From positions 20,312-84,311 of the forward strand of contig CAIRNJ010000048.1 in NCBI GenBank assembly GCA_903879915.1: a stretch of 64,000 nt of DNA, given 5' to 3'. Below are positions 51,911 to 61,612 of the stretch, one piece after another. The notes under the pieces are model-generated. The model saw nothing but the letters and a program-made list of their open reading frames with translations. It was not told the origin of the DNA and made no database searches. Each line of letters starts with the position of its first letter. The first letter of the stretch is position 1. A program made the position numbers and the translations under genes. The DNA is from an uncultured Elusimicrobia bacterium. GTDB lineage: Bacteria; Elusimicrobiota; Elusimicrobia; Elusimicrobiales; UBA9959.

Positions 51911-53284
51911 TTAATCCCCTACGGTCTTAAGGTAAGTCACGAAACTGTCCCAGCCGGTGGCTTTTTCGAAGGCCAGCTTCGAGTAAGAGGGGTAGTACTC
52001 TATCAGGCTGCCCGGTCTGCCGGGAATATTTATGGCTATGCCGTGGGTGTTGGAATATTCCTTGCCGGTCCTGTCCTTGCCCAGCCAGGCGTTGCGTATG
52101 GTCAGGTCCCCTGCGATGAAACTCTTAAGGTCCTCCCCGGCGGCGGCAAGCCTGGCGCCCTGCGGCAGCGCCGGGGCGGCGTAGCGGCCCGCCAGCTCGA
52201 CGAAATTATACAGATCGCCGTAGAAGGAAATGCGCTTGTCGGGATCGGTGGTCTCGTCGCCCACTTCGAAGCGCAGCACCTCGGCCTTGGCCCTGGCCAG
52301 GGCGGGCTTGTCGCCGGCGGCCATGGCCAGCTCGTACCAGGTCTTCGTCTTTTTCGCCAGCGCCGGCAGCCTGGCTGCCCTGATGGCCGAAAGCTGCACG
52401 CCGTACTTGGTCTTTTCAAGCATGTCCTGGTATTCGGGCCGGGCGTACATTTCCCGGAAAGTGTCCACCATGGAAACGCCCGCGGCCTCCGCGCCCGCGC
52501 CGGGATTGGCGGCCATGAAGGCGAAGAAATCCTCGAAGTTCAGGCTGGGCAGCTGTATGACTTCCTCGGAGCCCACTATTACGTCGGCGGCGTCCTTTAT
52601 TTCGTAGGCCACCTCGGCCATCTGCATGAAGCAGGCCATGGAAGCGTACAGGTCCACTTTGCCGGCCTCCTTAAAGATCTTGCCCATGTCGGTGGTGGCG
52701 ATATAATTGCCGGTCACGAAATCGTGCGAGATGGATTTCTGGCCGTCCAGCAGGTTATCTCCCGGCTTTTTGGGGTCTATCCAGCCCCAGCCGTGGTCCC
52801 AGATGATGAACAGGTATTTTTTTGCCGGGTAGGCCGCGCGGGCCCATTTAAGGAAGGCCGCCGCCTCTTTCCAGTCGCCCATATCCCTGGCGCCGACATC
52901 CTCGAGCAGGGTGGAGCCGATATGTTCCTTGTCCGCGTCCCTGGTCACGAAATAGCGCCTGACGCCGTCCCAGTCCCCGTCGGCGGTAGTGTCGTTCTCC
53001 AGGCCTTTTGAGCGTCCGAGCTCGGCTACGATATTTATTTTTTCGCTGGACCCCACGGTCTCAAAGCGGTTCAGGTCGCCCAGCGCGAACGGCTCGATAT
53101 TGCTTTTGCCGTTCATGTACACCATTATGGTCCATTCTTTCAGGGCTTCGGGCCGGGGCGCCGCCTGGGCGGCCGCGGCGGGCAGGGCGCGCGTTTGGGA
53201 AGAGAGCTGTTCTAGGGCGGGGCTCGCGCAGGCGGGAGCCGCGGCCAGTATCAGTGCGCAAAAAAATAAGATCTTGTGATTCAT
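51911..53284 (-). CDS. Exported clostripain-family (C11) cysteine peptidase
   Basis: The 457-residue protein (ATG 53284, GGAGAAACG upstream) has a signal peptide (MNHKILFFCALILAAAPACA). EWTIMVYMNGKSNIE starts the C11 domain. The catalytic pair is His164 in FIIWDHGWGW and Cys218 in LYASMACFMQM; both stand at the ends of hydrophobic strands as in clostripain. DHGWG followed by a DLLDGQKSISHDF-like region also fits. Such enzymes cut after arginine or lysine and self-activate by cleavage. It is a single-gene unit with the strong terminator at 51859. Confidence 0.88.
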   Translation of the reverse strand: MNHKILFFCALILAAAPACASPALEQLSSQTRALPAAAAQAAPRPEALKEWTIMVYMNGKSNIEPFALGDLNRFETVGSSEKINIVAELGRSKGLENDTTADGDWDGVRRYFVTRDADKEHIGSTLLEDVGARDMGDWKEAAAFLKWARAAYPAKKYLFIIWDHGWGWIDPKKPGDNLLDGQKSISHDFVTGNYIATTDMGKIFKEAGKVDLYASMACFMQMAEVAYEIKDAADVIVGSEEVIQLPSLNFEDFFAFMAANPGAGAEAAGVSMVDTFREMYARPEYQDMLEKTKYGVQLSAIRAARLPALAKKTKTWYELAMAAGDKPALARAKAEVLRFEVGDETTDPDKRISFYGDLYNFVELAGRYAAPALPQGARLAAAGEDLKSFIAGDLTIRNAWLGKDRTGKEYSNTHGIAINIPGRPGSLIEYYPSYSKLAFEKATGWDSFVTYLKTVGD

Positions 53285-53393
53285 CGTTTCTCCATAACGC
53301 CGCGGGACAGTGTTGTGCACGGCCGGAAGGCCTTACATCATTATTGCCGAAAAACATGACGGAAATCAAGGCCAAAAGGCCCAGGAGCCTGTT

Positions 53394-55853
53394 TTACAGG
53401 TTGCGGTGTATCTTCTTTTCCAGCAGCATGCCGCCGTAATAATCGGTGAGGTCGTCCCCGGCCGCGGCGGTCTTATAGACCTTGCCCAGCGGGAACACGC
53501 AGGTGCCCCAGGGCAGGCGCAGGGACCAGCCCCCGTCCTCTCCGTCGGTGTTGTACCAGGCGGCTTCGAGGTCCTTGATAAGTATTTCCGCCAGGATATG
53601 CCCGCAGCAGCGCAGCAGCCGCCAGCCGTCCGCGCTGGGAGGGATGTGCGGCCTGAAATTATGCTTGATCACCTCGGCCAGCTTCAGAAGGCCGGAGCGG
53701 CCGGCGGAGATGCCCGAGAGCTCCGGCAGGGTTTGATTGAGCAGCATTATGCGCCTGTGTTCGGTCTTCGTGTCGATCAGGCGCTCCGGGTGGCTCATAA
53801 CGGCGTTGCGCGCGGCTTCCGCGCCGGAGGGCGGAACGGCGGCCGTATCCAGCGAGGAGATCAGCCAGTCGGAGTAGTTCACCATCCAGCCGGGGTCCGG
53901 CAGCTTGTCGTCCCAGACCAGGCGCCACGCGCGCTGCGCCGGATAAGTGGTGAGCTTGCGCCCGTGATGCTCGAAGATCATCGGCCAGCACCAGGGTTCA
54001 AAGCCGGGCAGTTTTACCAGCCGGCCTTTGTGGCGCTCCTGCAGGAAATAGCAGATGAACGCGGCGGAATCCTTGGCCAGTTCGAACCCGGCCTGCGGGA
54101 TTTCGCCCCTGACCGCGGTCTTGAAAACGTCCCATAAATATAAGCCCGTCCCGGCCATGCCGGCCTGTGCTTTTTCCACGGTGACGGCGGAGAGCAGCTT
54201 GGTCTCCAGGGCGGCGAGGCCCTGCCTGTTGAAATGCACCTTCGCGCCGGATTCGCGCTCAAGGGCGGACGCCAGCCTGAAAGCGCCGGACATGAAATCT
54301 TCCGGGCGCCGTTCCTGGCTGGAAAAATCCGGCACGGAACGCATTACGCTCTGCATCGTTTCGAAGCTGAGGTTCTGGCCGCCCGGCTGAAAGGAGGCTA
54401 TGGCCGGCGGCGGAGCGCTTTGCGCGGCCGGCGCGGGAGCGGAGGCTGAGGGCATGGCGGAGGGCGGCGGCACGCTGAACTGCTTGCGGCTGTTGATCTC
54501 CGGCGGCGCGCCGCGCTCCGGCCCGGGCATGGCGGAGGGAAGCGGCGCGCTGCCGGGGGCGCGGCCGTTAACTTCGGGAGCCTGCCCCGGCAGGGCTGAA
54601 GGGAGCTGTTCTCCGGCCGGGGCCGGAGCGCCGGGGAAACTCTCTATTTCAAAGCCCGGGGGCGGCGCGTGGGCGGGCTGCGGCTGGGCGGAAGAAAAGC
54701 GGCCGGGGCTGCCATAGCGCGGCGCGGAATTTTCCGCCTGCATTTTGCCGGCCAGCAGCTTGGCCGCCGCCGGGTCGGTCAGGGCTATCCTGGCGGTCAG
54801 GGCCTCGGCTTCCTGGCGGCCGCCGCTGCGGATAAGGGCCGCCGCCAGGTTCGCCAGCGCCTGCAGGCCGGGGGCCCGCGCCGCCGTCTGCCTGTACCAG
54901 AACCCGGCCTTGTCGAAATTGCCGGAGCGGAAATAGATGTTCCCCAGCTGGAAAGCGATGCGCGGGCCGCCCGGAGAAGGGGCGGTCAGCGCGGACTCCA
55001 GCGCGGCTATGGCCTGGGCCAGCAGCGCGGAGTCGCCTGTCTTGAAAGCTTTTTTCGCGCGCGCCGCGCCCAGCCCGGAAAGCGCTTCGGTCCTGACCTG
55101 CCCCGCGGCGGTCAGGCGCTCGAATCCGTTCTCGGCCTCGTCGTCGCTGTCGGCCGCCAGCTGCAACCAGGCGGTTTCCAGGGCTTTCCTGTCCTGCAGC
55201 TGCGCGGCTCGGCCCGCTACCGCCAGCGCCTCTACCGCCCGGGCCCGGTTGCCCGTCCTGCGGTGTACGGAGGCGAGCAGCAGCATCGCTTCGGGCGTGC
55301 GCTCCGTTTTAAGGGAATCATAGGCGTCCTGGTAAAGCCCCAGCTCGATGAGGGCGGCGCACATGGGCAGGCGCGCCTCGGCGCCGCGGCCCTTTTCCGC
55401 TTCCATGGCGTAATAAAAGTGCGCCTTGTGCAGTTCGCCGGCATTGAACTCGGCGGCCGCCGTTGCCAGCGGGTCAGCCGGCGCTTTTGCCCCGGCCTGG
55501 AGGCAGCCGGCGAGCAGTGAAATGTCGGCCCGGGAGGCGGCCGCGGAACAGCGCCCGGCGCGTCCGGGATCGAAGACGAAAGCGTCGTGCCTGGGGGCGT
55601 GAAAAAAGATCAGCGCGGTTTCCAGCGGCTGGAATTTAATGAACGGCGTCGTCAGCGCGCCCCCGTCCGTAAAAGCCTGGAGCAGGGCCCGCCCTCCCTC
55701 CATCCGCGGAATAAGGGTGTGGATGGTGAGGCTCCCGGCATTTTCTCCGGCCACCGGCAGCGCGAAATTCTTCGCCGCGGCCAGCGCCGGCAGCGCGGCC
55801 CGGAAAGAGGCCCGCGCGGCGTTAAAAATGTTAGACTCTCGGGAGTTGTCCAT
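53394..55853 (-). CDS. Large TPR protein with proline-rich linker and unknown C-terminal domain
   Basis: The 819 residues from the ATG at 55853 have no signal peptide. Residues 1-110 form a small domain. TPR-like repeats follow to about 380 (HFYYAMEAEKGRGAEARLPM, AFQLGNIYFRSGNFDKAGFW). A long P/A/G-rich linker runs from about 385 to 520 (SALPGQAPEVNGRAPGSAPL, PPPSAMPSASAPAPAAQ). The last 280 residues are a globular domain rich in Trp and His (LPGFEPWCWPMIFEHHGRKL, LVWDDKLPDPGWMVNYSDWL) that matches nothing I recognise. No Shine-Dalgarno is seen. It is divergent from rdgB, 57 bp away. Confidence 0.75.
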   Translation of the reverse strand: MDNSRESNIFNAARASFRAALPALAAAKNFALPVAGENAGSLTIHTLIPRMEGGRALLQAFTDGGALTTPFIKFQPLETALIFFHAPRHDAFVFDPGRAGRCSAAASRADISLLAGCLQAGAKAPADPLATAAAEFNAGELHKAHFYYAMEAEKGRGAEARLPMCAALIELGLYQDAYDSLKTERTPEAMLLLASVHRRTGNRARAVEALAVAGRAAQLQDRKALETAWLQLAADSDDEAENGFERLTAAGQVRTEALSGLGAARAKKAFKTGDSALLAQAIAALESALTAPSPGGPRIAFQLGNIYFRSGNFDKAGFWYRQTAARAPGLQALANLAAALIRSGGRQEAEALTARIALTDPAAAKLLAGKMQAENSAPRYGSPGRFSSAQPQPAHAPPPGFEIESFPGAPAPAGEQLPSALPGQAPEVNGRAPGSAPLPSAMPGPERGAPPEINSRKQFSVPPPSAMPSASAPAPAAQSAPPPAIASFQPGGQNLSFETMQSVMRSVPDFSSQERRPEDFMSGAFRLASALERESGAKVHFNRQGLAALETKLLSAVTVEKAQAGMAGTGLYLWDVFKTAVRGEIPQAGFELAKDSAAFICYFLQERHKGRLVKLPGFEPWCWPMIFEHHGRKLTTYPAQRAWRLVWDDKLPDPGWMVNYSDWLISSLDTAAVPPSGAEAARNAVMSHPERLIDTKTEHRRIMLLNQTLPELSGISAGRSGLLKLAEVIKHNFRPHIPPSADGWRLLRCCGHILAEILIKDLEAAWYNTDGEDGGWSLRLPWGTCVFPLGKVYKTAAAGDDLTDYYGGMLLEKKIHRNL

Positions 55854-55910
55854 TGGCTTGTTAGTGAATTCTATATAAAAGGGGAACCAGACGCAATAAG
55901 GGAGAAAGCC

Positions 55911-56516
55911 ATGAAAAAAAGCCTCGTCATCGCTACTTTCAACCGGCACAAGGCCGAAGAAATACGCGCGATACTTCCCGGCCTCCCGCTCGAACTGGTC
56001 TCCCTTTGCGAGCTTCCCGGGGCCGCCGCGGCCGTGGAGGACGGGGCGACGCTGAAAGAGAACGCCCTGAAAAAAGCGCGGGCGGCGGCCCTGTTTTCCG
56101 GCCGCTGGGCGCTGGCCGACGATACCGGGCTGGAGGTCGACGCGCTGGGCGGAGCGCCCGGAGTCCGCTCGGCGCGCTACGCCTGGGAAGGCTGTTCGCC
56201 GGCGGATAATAATGAAAGGCTGTTAAGGGAGCTGGACGGCGTTCCCGCCTGGCGGCGCTGCGCCAGGTTCGCCTGCGTCATGGCCCTCGTTTCGCCGGCC
56301 GGCGCGGAAAGCACGGCCTGCGGCGTGCTCGAAGGCCGGATAACCGCGGCGCCGCGGGGGACTAACGGCTTCGGCTACGACCCGCTGTTCGAGGTGGAGG
56401 ATTCAGGGCTCACTCTGGCCGAGCTGCCGGCCGCCGGCAAGAACGGGCTCAGCCACAGGGCGCGGGCCCTGCGCGCGATACTGCCGGAGCTGCTGCGGCT
56501 GGCGGCCGAAACCTGA
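55911..56516 (+). CDS. rdgB: Non-canonical purine NTP pyrophosphatase (RdgB/HAM1)
   Basis: The enzyme hydrolyses ITP, dITP and XTP to keep deaminated purines out of nucleic acids. The 201 residues show the start LVIATFNRHKAEEIRAIL, the active-site blocks VEDGATLKENALKKA, ALADDTGLEVDALGGAPGVR and SARYA, and the C-terminal TNGFGYDPLFEVE and KNGLSHRARAL. It is full length and intact. The ATG at 55911 has AGGGAGAAAGCC upstream. With the MutT-like gene at 8219 this is the second nucleotide-pool cleaner in the window. Confidence 0.96.
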   Translation: MKKSLVIATFNRHKAEEIRAILPGLPLELVSLCELPGAAAAVEDGATLKENALKKARAAALFSGRWALADDTGLEVDALGGAPGVRSARYAWEGCSPADNNERLLRELDGVPAWRRCARFACVMALVSPAGAESTACGVLEGRITAAPRGTNGFGYDPLFEVEDSGLTLAELPAAGKNGLSHRARALRAILPELLRLAAET

Positions 56517-56599
56517 ATCCAGGGCCGGCCGGCTGTAATAACGGGCATATTTTAATATAATATAAAACTGACTGCGCGGAGGCCCGCGCGGTCCGATAC

Positions 56600-58735
56600 A
56601 TGAAACTACGGCTCTTCCATAAATTCCTGATCATCATGGTGCTGGTTTCAGCGCTGCCGATGGCGCTGCTGGGCCTGCGCCTGATCAGCCTGGGCCAGCT
56701 GGGCGTGCGCACCGCCATCCTTGAGCTTCATCTGACGCGGGCCGACAGAATAGCAGCCGATATCAATTCCTACCTGCGCTCTTCCGACGAGGCCCTGCGC
56801 TCCGCCGGCGCCGCCATGGCCGCCATGGACTGGGAGAACAAGCAGGTGCTGCTTTCCACCCTGCTGGAGGCGCGCCGGGAGATCAGGGAGATCTCGGTGC
56901 TTTCCCGCGACGGCAAAGAGCTCGTGAAAATGCTCACCCCTTACGGGCACGGCGCCGGGAAGCTTAAGAATTACCCGTCCGTACCTGAATTCAAAGCGGC
57001 TCTCGGCGGCAAGCGTTCCATCTCCCTGCTGGACAAAGGCAGGACGGCGGTCTTTTATTATCCCTTCGGCAAGAACATGGCGCTGCGCGCGGAACTGGAC
57101 ATGGCCGCTTTTTTCGCGTCGATGGACCTGAAGCGGCTGGGGGCGAAAGGGTTCCCGCTCATACTTGACTCCTCCGCCGAGCCGATAGCCTGGCCCAAAG
57201 GCCTGCCGCAGGAAACCGTGGACAGCGCGTCCGGCTGGCAGATCTCCAGGAACGCGGTCAAAGCGCTTTCGGCGGCTTCGACGGAGTTCAAGGACGGCAC
57301 GGGCCAGGCCATGCTGGGCGCCTACGCGCCTATCCCCGAGATCGGCGGCGCGGTGGTAGTGGTGCAGCCGCAGGAAGGGGCATACCGCTACGCCATGTTC
57401 CTCAGGACGCAGGCCGTTTACGCCGTGCTGCTGTTCCTTACGCTGTCCTTCATGGCGGCCTGGGTGATGAGCCGGAGCCTGGCGAAACCCATCAACGAGC
57501 TGAACCTGGCCGCCGAGCGGGTGGCGGCCGGGGACTTCACGCGCGGCGCCGAAGTGGACGCCTCGGGCGAGCTCAAAGAGCTGGGCCAGACCTTCAACAA
57601 GATGGTCGGGCAGCTTAAGAGCTACTCCGATATGCAGCTGGACCGGATCATCCACGAGCAGAAAAATACAGAGGCCATACTTTTTTCCACCGAGGACGGG
57701 ATAATAATGACGGACCTGGAGGGCCGGGTGGAGCTGGTCAACCGCAAGGCCCGCTCGGTGCTGGGCATCGGCATGGACGCCCCCGTGGACGGCCAGACCC
57801 TCGCCGGGCTGATAGCGGACCCGGCCATCAGGGAGGCCGTTCTGGACGTGTTCTCCTCCGGCAGTAAAGAGCATTACCGCGAAGTGGAGGTGGAACTGGA
57901 GCATTCCCGCCGGGTCTTCAAAAGCCTCTGCGTTCCGATAACGGCCCCCGGCCACGCCGAGCCCATCGGGCGCCTGGTGGCGTTCAACGATATTACTCTC
58001 GACAAGGAGCTCATCCGCATCAAGGACGAGTTCCTGCACTCCATAACCCACGACCTGCGCAATCCGATGGGCGCCATAAAAGGCTTCGTGGAATTCCTGG
58101 TCAAGGAGATCCCGGGCCCCGTCAACGAGGCGCAGAAGAAGATGCTCATCTCCATAGACAGGGCGTCCTTCCGCCTGCTGGGCATGATCAACAACATCCT
58201 CGACGTGGCCAAGATGGAGGCCGGCAAGATGGAGGTGAAGTTGGCGCCGATCAACCTGCGCGAGATCGCCGCCCGCGTCATAGAGCTGATGGAATCACTC
58301 GGGCAGCGCAAGCGCCTGCGCTTCGAGATGGAAGGCGACGCCGAAGCCGTGGTCAACGCCGACGCGGGCCTGATGGAGCGGCTGTTCACCAACCTTATCG
58401 GCAACGCCATAAAATTCACGCCGGAGAACGGGGTCATCACCGTGGGGATCTCCTGCGGCGACAAGCAGGTGACGGGCTGGGTGCGCGATACGGGCGACGG
58501 CATCCCGCCGGAATACATCGACAAGATCTTCGCGAAGTTCGAACAGGTCAAGGGCCAGAAGGCCGGCGGAACGGGCCTCGGGCTCACCATCTGCAAACAC
58601 GTGGCGGCCGTTCACCTGGGAAAGATCTGGGCGGAATCCGCGCCGGGCCGCGGCTCCAAATTCACGTTCTCGATCCCCCGCAGCCTCGGCAAGAACGCGG
58701 CCGGGGCGGTGATCGACACCGGGGAAATCAAATAA
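56600..58735 (+). CDS. Membrane sensor histidine kinase (extracellular sensor, HAMP, PAS)
   Basis: The 711 residues begin with membrane helix 1 (FLIIMVLVSALPMALLGL). A periplasmic sensor domain of about 230 residues follows, Cache-like in length and position. Helix 2 (about 270-290) leads to HAMP (SRSLAKPINELNLAAERVAA) and PAS (about 350-465, EDGIIMTDLEGRVELVNRKA). HisKA comes next with the phosphorylated His484 in HSITHDLRNPMG. HATPase has N-box NLIGNAIKFTP, G1 DTGDGIP and G2 GGTGLGLTICK. No response regulator is adjacent, so the target is elsewhere. It heads a tight run: the next ATG is 1 bp after the stop. Confidence 0.93.
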   Translation: MKLRLFHKFLIIMVLVSALPMALLGLRLISLGQLGVRTAILELHLTRADRIAADINSYLRSSDEALRSAGAAMAAMDWENKQVLLSTLLEARREIREISVLSRDGKELVKMLTPYGHGAGKLKNYPSVPEFKAALGGKRSISLLDKGRTAVFYYPFGKNMALRAELDMAAFFASMDLKRLGAKGFPLILDSSAEPIAWPKGLPQETVDSASGWQISRNAVKALSAASTEFKDGTGQAMLGAYAPIPEIGGAVVVVQPQEGAYRYAMFLRTQAVYAVLLFLTLSFMAAWVMSRSLAKPINELNLAAERVAAGDFTRGAEVDASGELKELGQTFNKMVGQLKSYSDMQLDRIIHEQKNTEAILFSTEDGIIMTDLEGRVELVNRKARSVLGIGMDAPVDGQTLAGLIADPAIREAVLDVFSSGSKEHYREVEVELEHSRRVFKSLCVPITAPGHAEPIGRLVAFNDITLDKELIRIKDEFLHSITHDLRNPMGAIKGFVEFLVKEIPGPVNEAQKKMLISIDRASFRLLGMINNILDVAKMEAGKMEVKLAPINLREIAARVIELMESLGQRKRLRFEMEGDAEAVVNADAGLMERLFTNLIGNAIKFTPENGVITVGISCGDKQVTGWVRDTGDGIPPEYIDKIFAKFEQVKGQKAGGTGLGLTICKHVAAVHLGKIWAESAPGRGSKFTFSIPRSLGKNAAGAVIDTGEIK

Positions 58736-58736
58736 G

Positions 58737-59930
58737 ATGAACAGGCCGCGCCGCTGCGCCGCAGGTGCCGGAACGCGTGCGCTGCTTGTCTGCGTCTGGC
58801 TGCTCCTGCCGGCCGGCGCGGCCGGCGCGGCGGAAGAGCTGCAGACCGTGACGGTGCGTCCCGGCGACACGCTGTGGAGCATGGCCGACACCTACCTTAA
58901 GGACCCCACCAGGTGGGGCGAGTTCCTGAAGTACAACACGCTGGCCTCCCCGGACCCGTCCATCGCTTTGCCCGGCATGTCGCTGAAGGTGCCGGTGAGG
59001 CTGGTGAAAGAGCAGTACCGGGCGGCCAAGCTGGTCTACTATCTCAAGGACGTGCTTTTTCGGCGTTCCGGCAGTTCGGACTGGCTGGCGGTAACGTCCA
59101 GGATGGACCTTTATAACAATGACGCGCTGCGCACCAAAGAGGACTCCAGGGCCGACGTGAAGTTCTATACCGGCGAGCTGCTGGTCCTGTACGCCAATTC
59201 TATAGCCGTGCTGCGCCCGCCCAACAGGAAGAATACTGACGTGGAGCTGATGTCCGGCGAGGTGCGCGGGCAGCGCTCGCGCGTGATAACGGCCTCGGCC
59301 CGGATAACCCCCAAGACCAGCGATACCGAATACGGCGCCAGGCTCAAGGAGGACCTTACCACGCTGGTGCAGGTCTACAAGGGCAGGGCGGACATAGAGG
59401 CGCATGGCAAGACGGTGGAAGTTCCCGAAGGCTTCGGCACGGAGGTCAAGATGGACCTCCCGCCGTCGGCTCCCGTGGAACTGCCCGCCCTGTTCGAGTT
59501 CAATTCCGCGCCGCGCACGAAATTGGCCGCCGGCGCCCCGCCCCTCGGCGCGGGCGGCACGGCCGCCCTGGACGCGAAGAACAGCGTCAGGCTTTCCAGC
59601 GCGCCCGCCCCTTCGGCCGGCGACAAAGACCTTGCCGGCGCGCCCGCTCCCGGCGATATGAACGACAAGCGTCTGGCGGCCGGGGGGCTGCCGTCCATAA
59701 TTTCCTCGGGCGACCCCGTGCAGGGGTACCATATCCAGCTGGCGCGCAACAGCGACTTCACCGGCATGGTCCTTAACAAAACTTTCGACGTTCTCGAGAA
59801 GATAGACCTGAACGCGCTGGTGCCGCCGGGCGAGTACTGGCTGCGCACGGCGCAGGTGGACCTGCTGGGCTTCGAGGGTAAATTCGACGCGCCCCGCCGG
59901 GTGAAGGTGGCGGGGACAAAGGCCGACTGA
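58737..59930 (+). CDS. Exported LysM-FecR-domain protein
   Basis: The 397-residue protein has a signal peptide (ALLVCVWLLLPAGAAGA). LysM (about 37-90; VTVRPGDTLWSMADTYLKDP then TRWGEFLKYN) binds peptidoglycan. A FecR-type domain follows (about 105-235, TSRMDLYNNDALRTKEDSRA, VELMSGEVRGQ). An A/P/G linker (about 245-315) and a C-terminal beta domain (GYHIQLARNSDFTGMVLNKT, PPGEYWLRTAQVDLLGF) with a fibronectin-like look complete it. LysM-FecR proteins commonly sit in cell-envelope signalling loci. It starts 1 bp after the kinase and overlaps the next gene by 1 nt, so the three are co-made. Confidence 0.88.
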   Translation: MNRPRRCAAGAGTRALLVCVWLLLPAGAAGAAEELQTVTVRPGDTLWSMADTYLKDPTRWGEFLKYNTLASPDPSIALPGMSLKVPVRLVKEQYRAAKLVYYLKDVLFRRSGSSDWLAVTSRMDLYNNDALRTKEDSRADVKFYTGELLVLYANSIAVLRPPNRKNTDVELMSGEVRGQRSRVITASARITPKTSDTEYGARLKEDLTTLVQVYKGRADIEAHGKTVEVPEGFGTEVKMDLPPSAPVELPALFEFNSAPRTKLAAGAPPLGAGGTAALDAKNSVRLSSAPAPSAGDKDLAGAPAPGDMNDKRLAAGGLPSIISSGDPVQGYHIQLARNSDFTGMVLNKTFDVLEKIDLNALVPPGEYWLRTAQVDLLGFEGKFDAPRRVKVAGTKAD

Positions 59931-61612
59931 TGCGGGCGCCGGGCGCTGCCTGCCGCAAGGTCCGATCGGCCGCCGCTCTGCTGCTGCTCTGCGGCGCGCT
60001 GCCGCGGCCCGCTTTCTGCGTGCAGGAGAAGGCCGCGATAAAGACCGTCTGGGACCGCATAATGGAGGAGCAGGGGGAACTGAACCTCCGCAAGGGCTAC
60101 GGCTACATGGGCGAGGAGAACTATCCCGCCGCCGCCGACGAGTTCTTTAAAGCCGCGCAGAAAAGCCCGGAGAACCCGTGGGCGCACCTGTTCTACGGTT
60201 CGGCGCTTTACTGGCTGGGAGAGCCGGAAAAGGCGCTGGACGAATTCGAGCAGGCCCTGCGGCTGGACCCGGAAAACTCCATGGCGTACCAGCTGCGCGG
60301 CATAGTGCGGGCCCGGAGCGGCCTGTACCAGGAGGCGCTGGACGATTTCCTGCGCGCCGAGAGCTACGCCCCGGAGCGGGCCGACGTGAAAATGAACGCC
60401 GGCTCCGTGTATCACGCGCTGGGGAACTTCGCGAGGGCGCTGGACTACTTCCGGGCGGCGGCGCAGCGCGATCCCGGCAATCCGCTTTACCGTTACCAGC
60501 TGGGGATGTTCTACTCGCGCCTGGGCCGCTACGAGCAGGCGGCCGCCGAACTGGAGCGGGCGGCGTCGCTGTTCCCGGATTACGAGGACGCCGTCTTCGA
60601 GCTGGCCGTGCTGCGCGAGCGGGAGGGGAAGCTGGACGAGGCCATAAAGCTCTACCGCCGCGCGCTGGGCATAAAGCCGGGCGACTCGGCGGCGCGGTTC
60701 CGCCTGTGCTGGGCGCTGGGCAAGGCGCACAGGCAGGCGGAGATACCCAAGGCGCTGTCCGGGGCTTTCCTGCTGGCCCCGCCCAACGAAAAGGGAGGCA
60801 TCTCGATGGCGCTGGCTTATTCCGGCGGCTCCCCGGCGGGCGCCGCCGCCGGGGAAAAGAACGCCGCCGGCAGCCCGCTCTTTTCGGCCTTAAGCCGCAT
60901 TCCCCCGGAGCAGGAAGCCAGGGTGGAAGTGGAACTGCTGGAGATCCCGAAAGCCGGCGCGCTCCAGAACGTTTCCTCCGAAAGGGGGCGGCCCGGCGGC
61001 AAGCTGGCGGCGGCGCTGGCCCGCCCGAAGGTCAATTATTCCAAGCGGGAATATTTTCTCCCCGCCGGCGGGGCGGAGGAAAGGCTGAAGCGCGCGGCGG
61101 CCGTGGCGGCGGAGGCCGAGAAACTTTTAAAAGGCGTGGGGCAGGGCAGCGACGCGCGGCTGAACTTTAATATCGAGACCGGCCCTCCGGCGGGGAAGGC
61201 CGACGGCGCGAAGAACAGGGCTTCCTACAAGCCGCGCGACGTGGGCAACGATATGGGCCTCTGGGTGATGGGCGATAACTGGCTGGAGAACGTCAGCGAG
61301 GCGCTGGACGAGATGGACGGCCAGCCCGCGCCGGCCTGGCCCGAATTCCGGCTGGTAAGAGGGCTGGGCTACCTGCTGCTCGGCGAGGCGTCCCAGGCGC
61401 TGGAAGATTTCGGCGGGAGCGGGGCGCAGGCCGCGCTGGGGCGCAGCGCGGCGTGGGTTTCGGCCGGCGAACCGGAGCGGGCCCTGGAGGCCTGCCTGGA
61501 AGCCCTTAAGCTGGAGCCGCGCAATAAGACCGCTTTGGCCAACCGCGGCTGGCTGGACATGAAAAAAGAGAACGGCCCCGCCGGGCCGTCGACCAACGGA
61601 GTCAACAAATGA
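59930..61612 (+). CDS. Exported TPR protein in the kinase-murC operon
   Basis: The 560 residues start with a signal peptide (AAALLLLCGALPRPAFC). Six to seven TPRs fill about 45-270 (GYGYMGEENYPAAADEFFKA, SALYWLGEPEKALDEFEQAL, QLGMFYSRLGRYEQAAAELE). The central part is low-complexity, and TPR-like units return near the end (RLVRGLGYLLLGEASQALED, EPERALEACLEALKLEPRNK). Its ATG overlaps the LysM-FecR stop (TGATG), and its stop overlaps the murC start (ATGA). It may be a scaffold for envelope proteins; the partner is unknown. Confidence 0.85.
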   Translation: MRAPGAACRKVRSAAALLLLCGALPRPAFCVQEKAAIKTVWDRIMEEQGELNLRKGYGYMGEENYPAAADEFFKAAQKSPENPWAHLFYGSALYWLGEPEKALDEFEQALRLDPENSMAYQLRGIVRARSGLYQEALDDFLRAESYAPERADVKMNAGSVYHALGNFARALDYFRAAAQRDPGNPLYRYQLGMFYSRLGRYEQAAAELERAASLFPDYEDAVFELAVLREREGKLDEAIKLYRRALGIKPGDSAARFRLCWALGKAHRQAEIPKALSGAFLLAPPNEKGGISMALAYSGGSPAGAAAGEKNAAGSPLFSALSRIPPEQEARVEVELLEIPKAGALQNVSSERGRPGGKLAAALARPKVNYSKREYFLPAGGAEERLKRAAAVAAEAEKLLKGVGQGSDARLNFNIETGPPAGKADGAKNRASYKPRDVGNDMGLWVMGDNWLENVSEALDEMDGQPAPAWPEFRLVRGLGYLLLGEASQALEDFGGSGAQAALGRSAAWVSAGEPERALEACLEALKLEPRNKTALANRGWLDMKKENGPAGPSTNGVNK

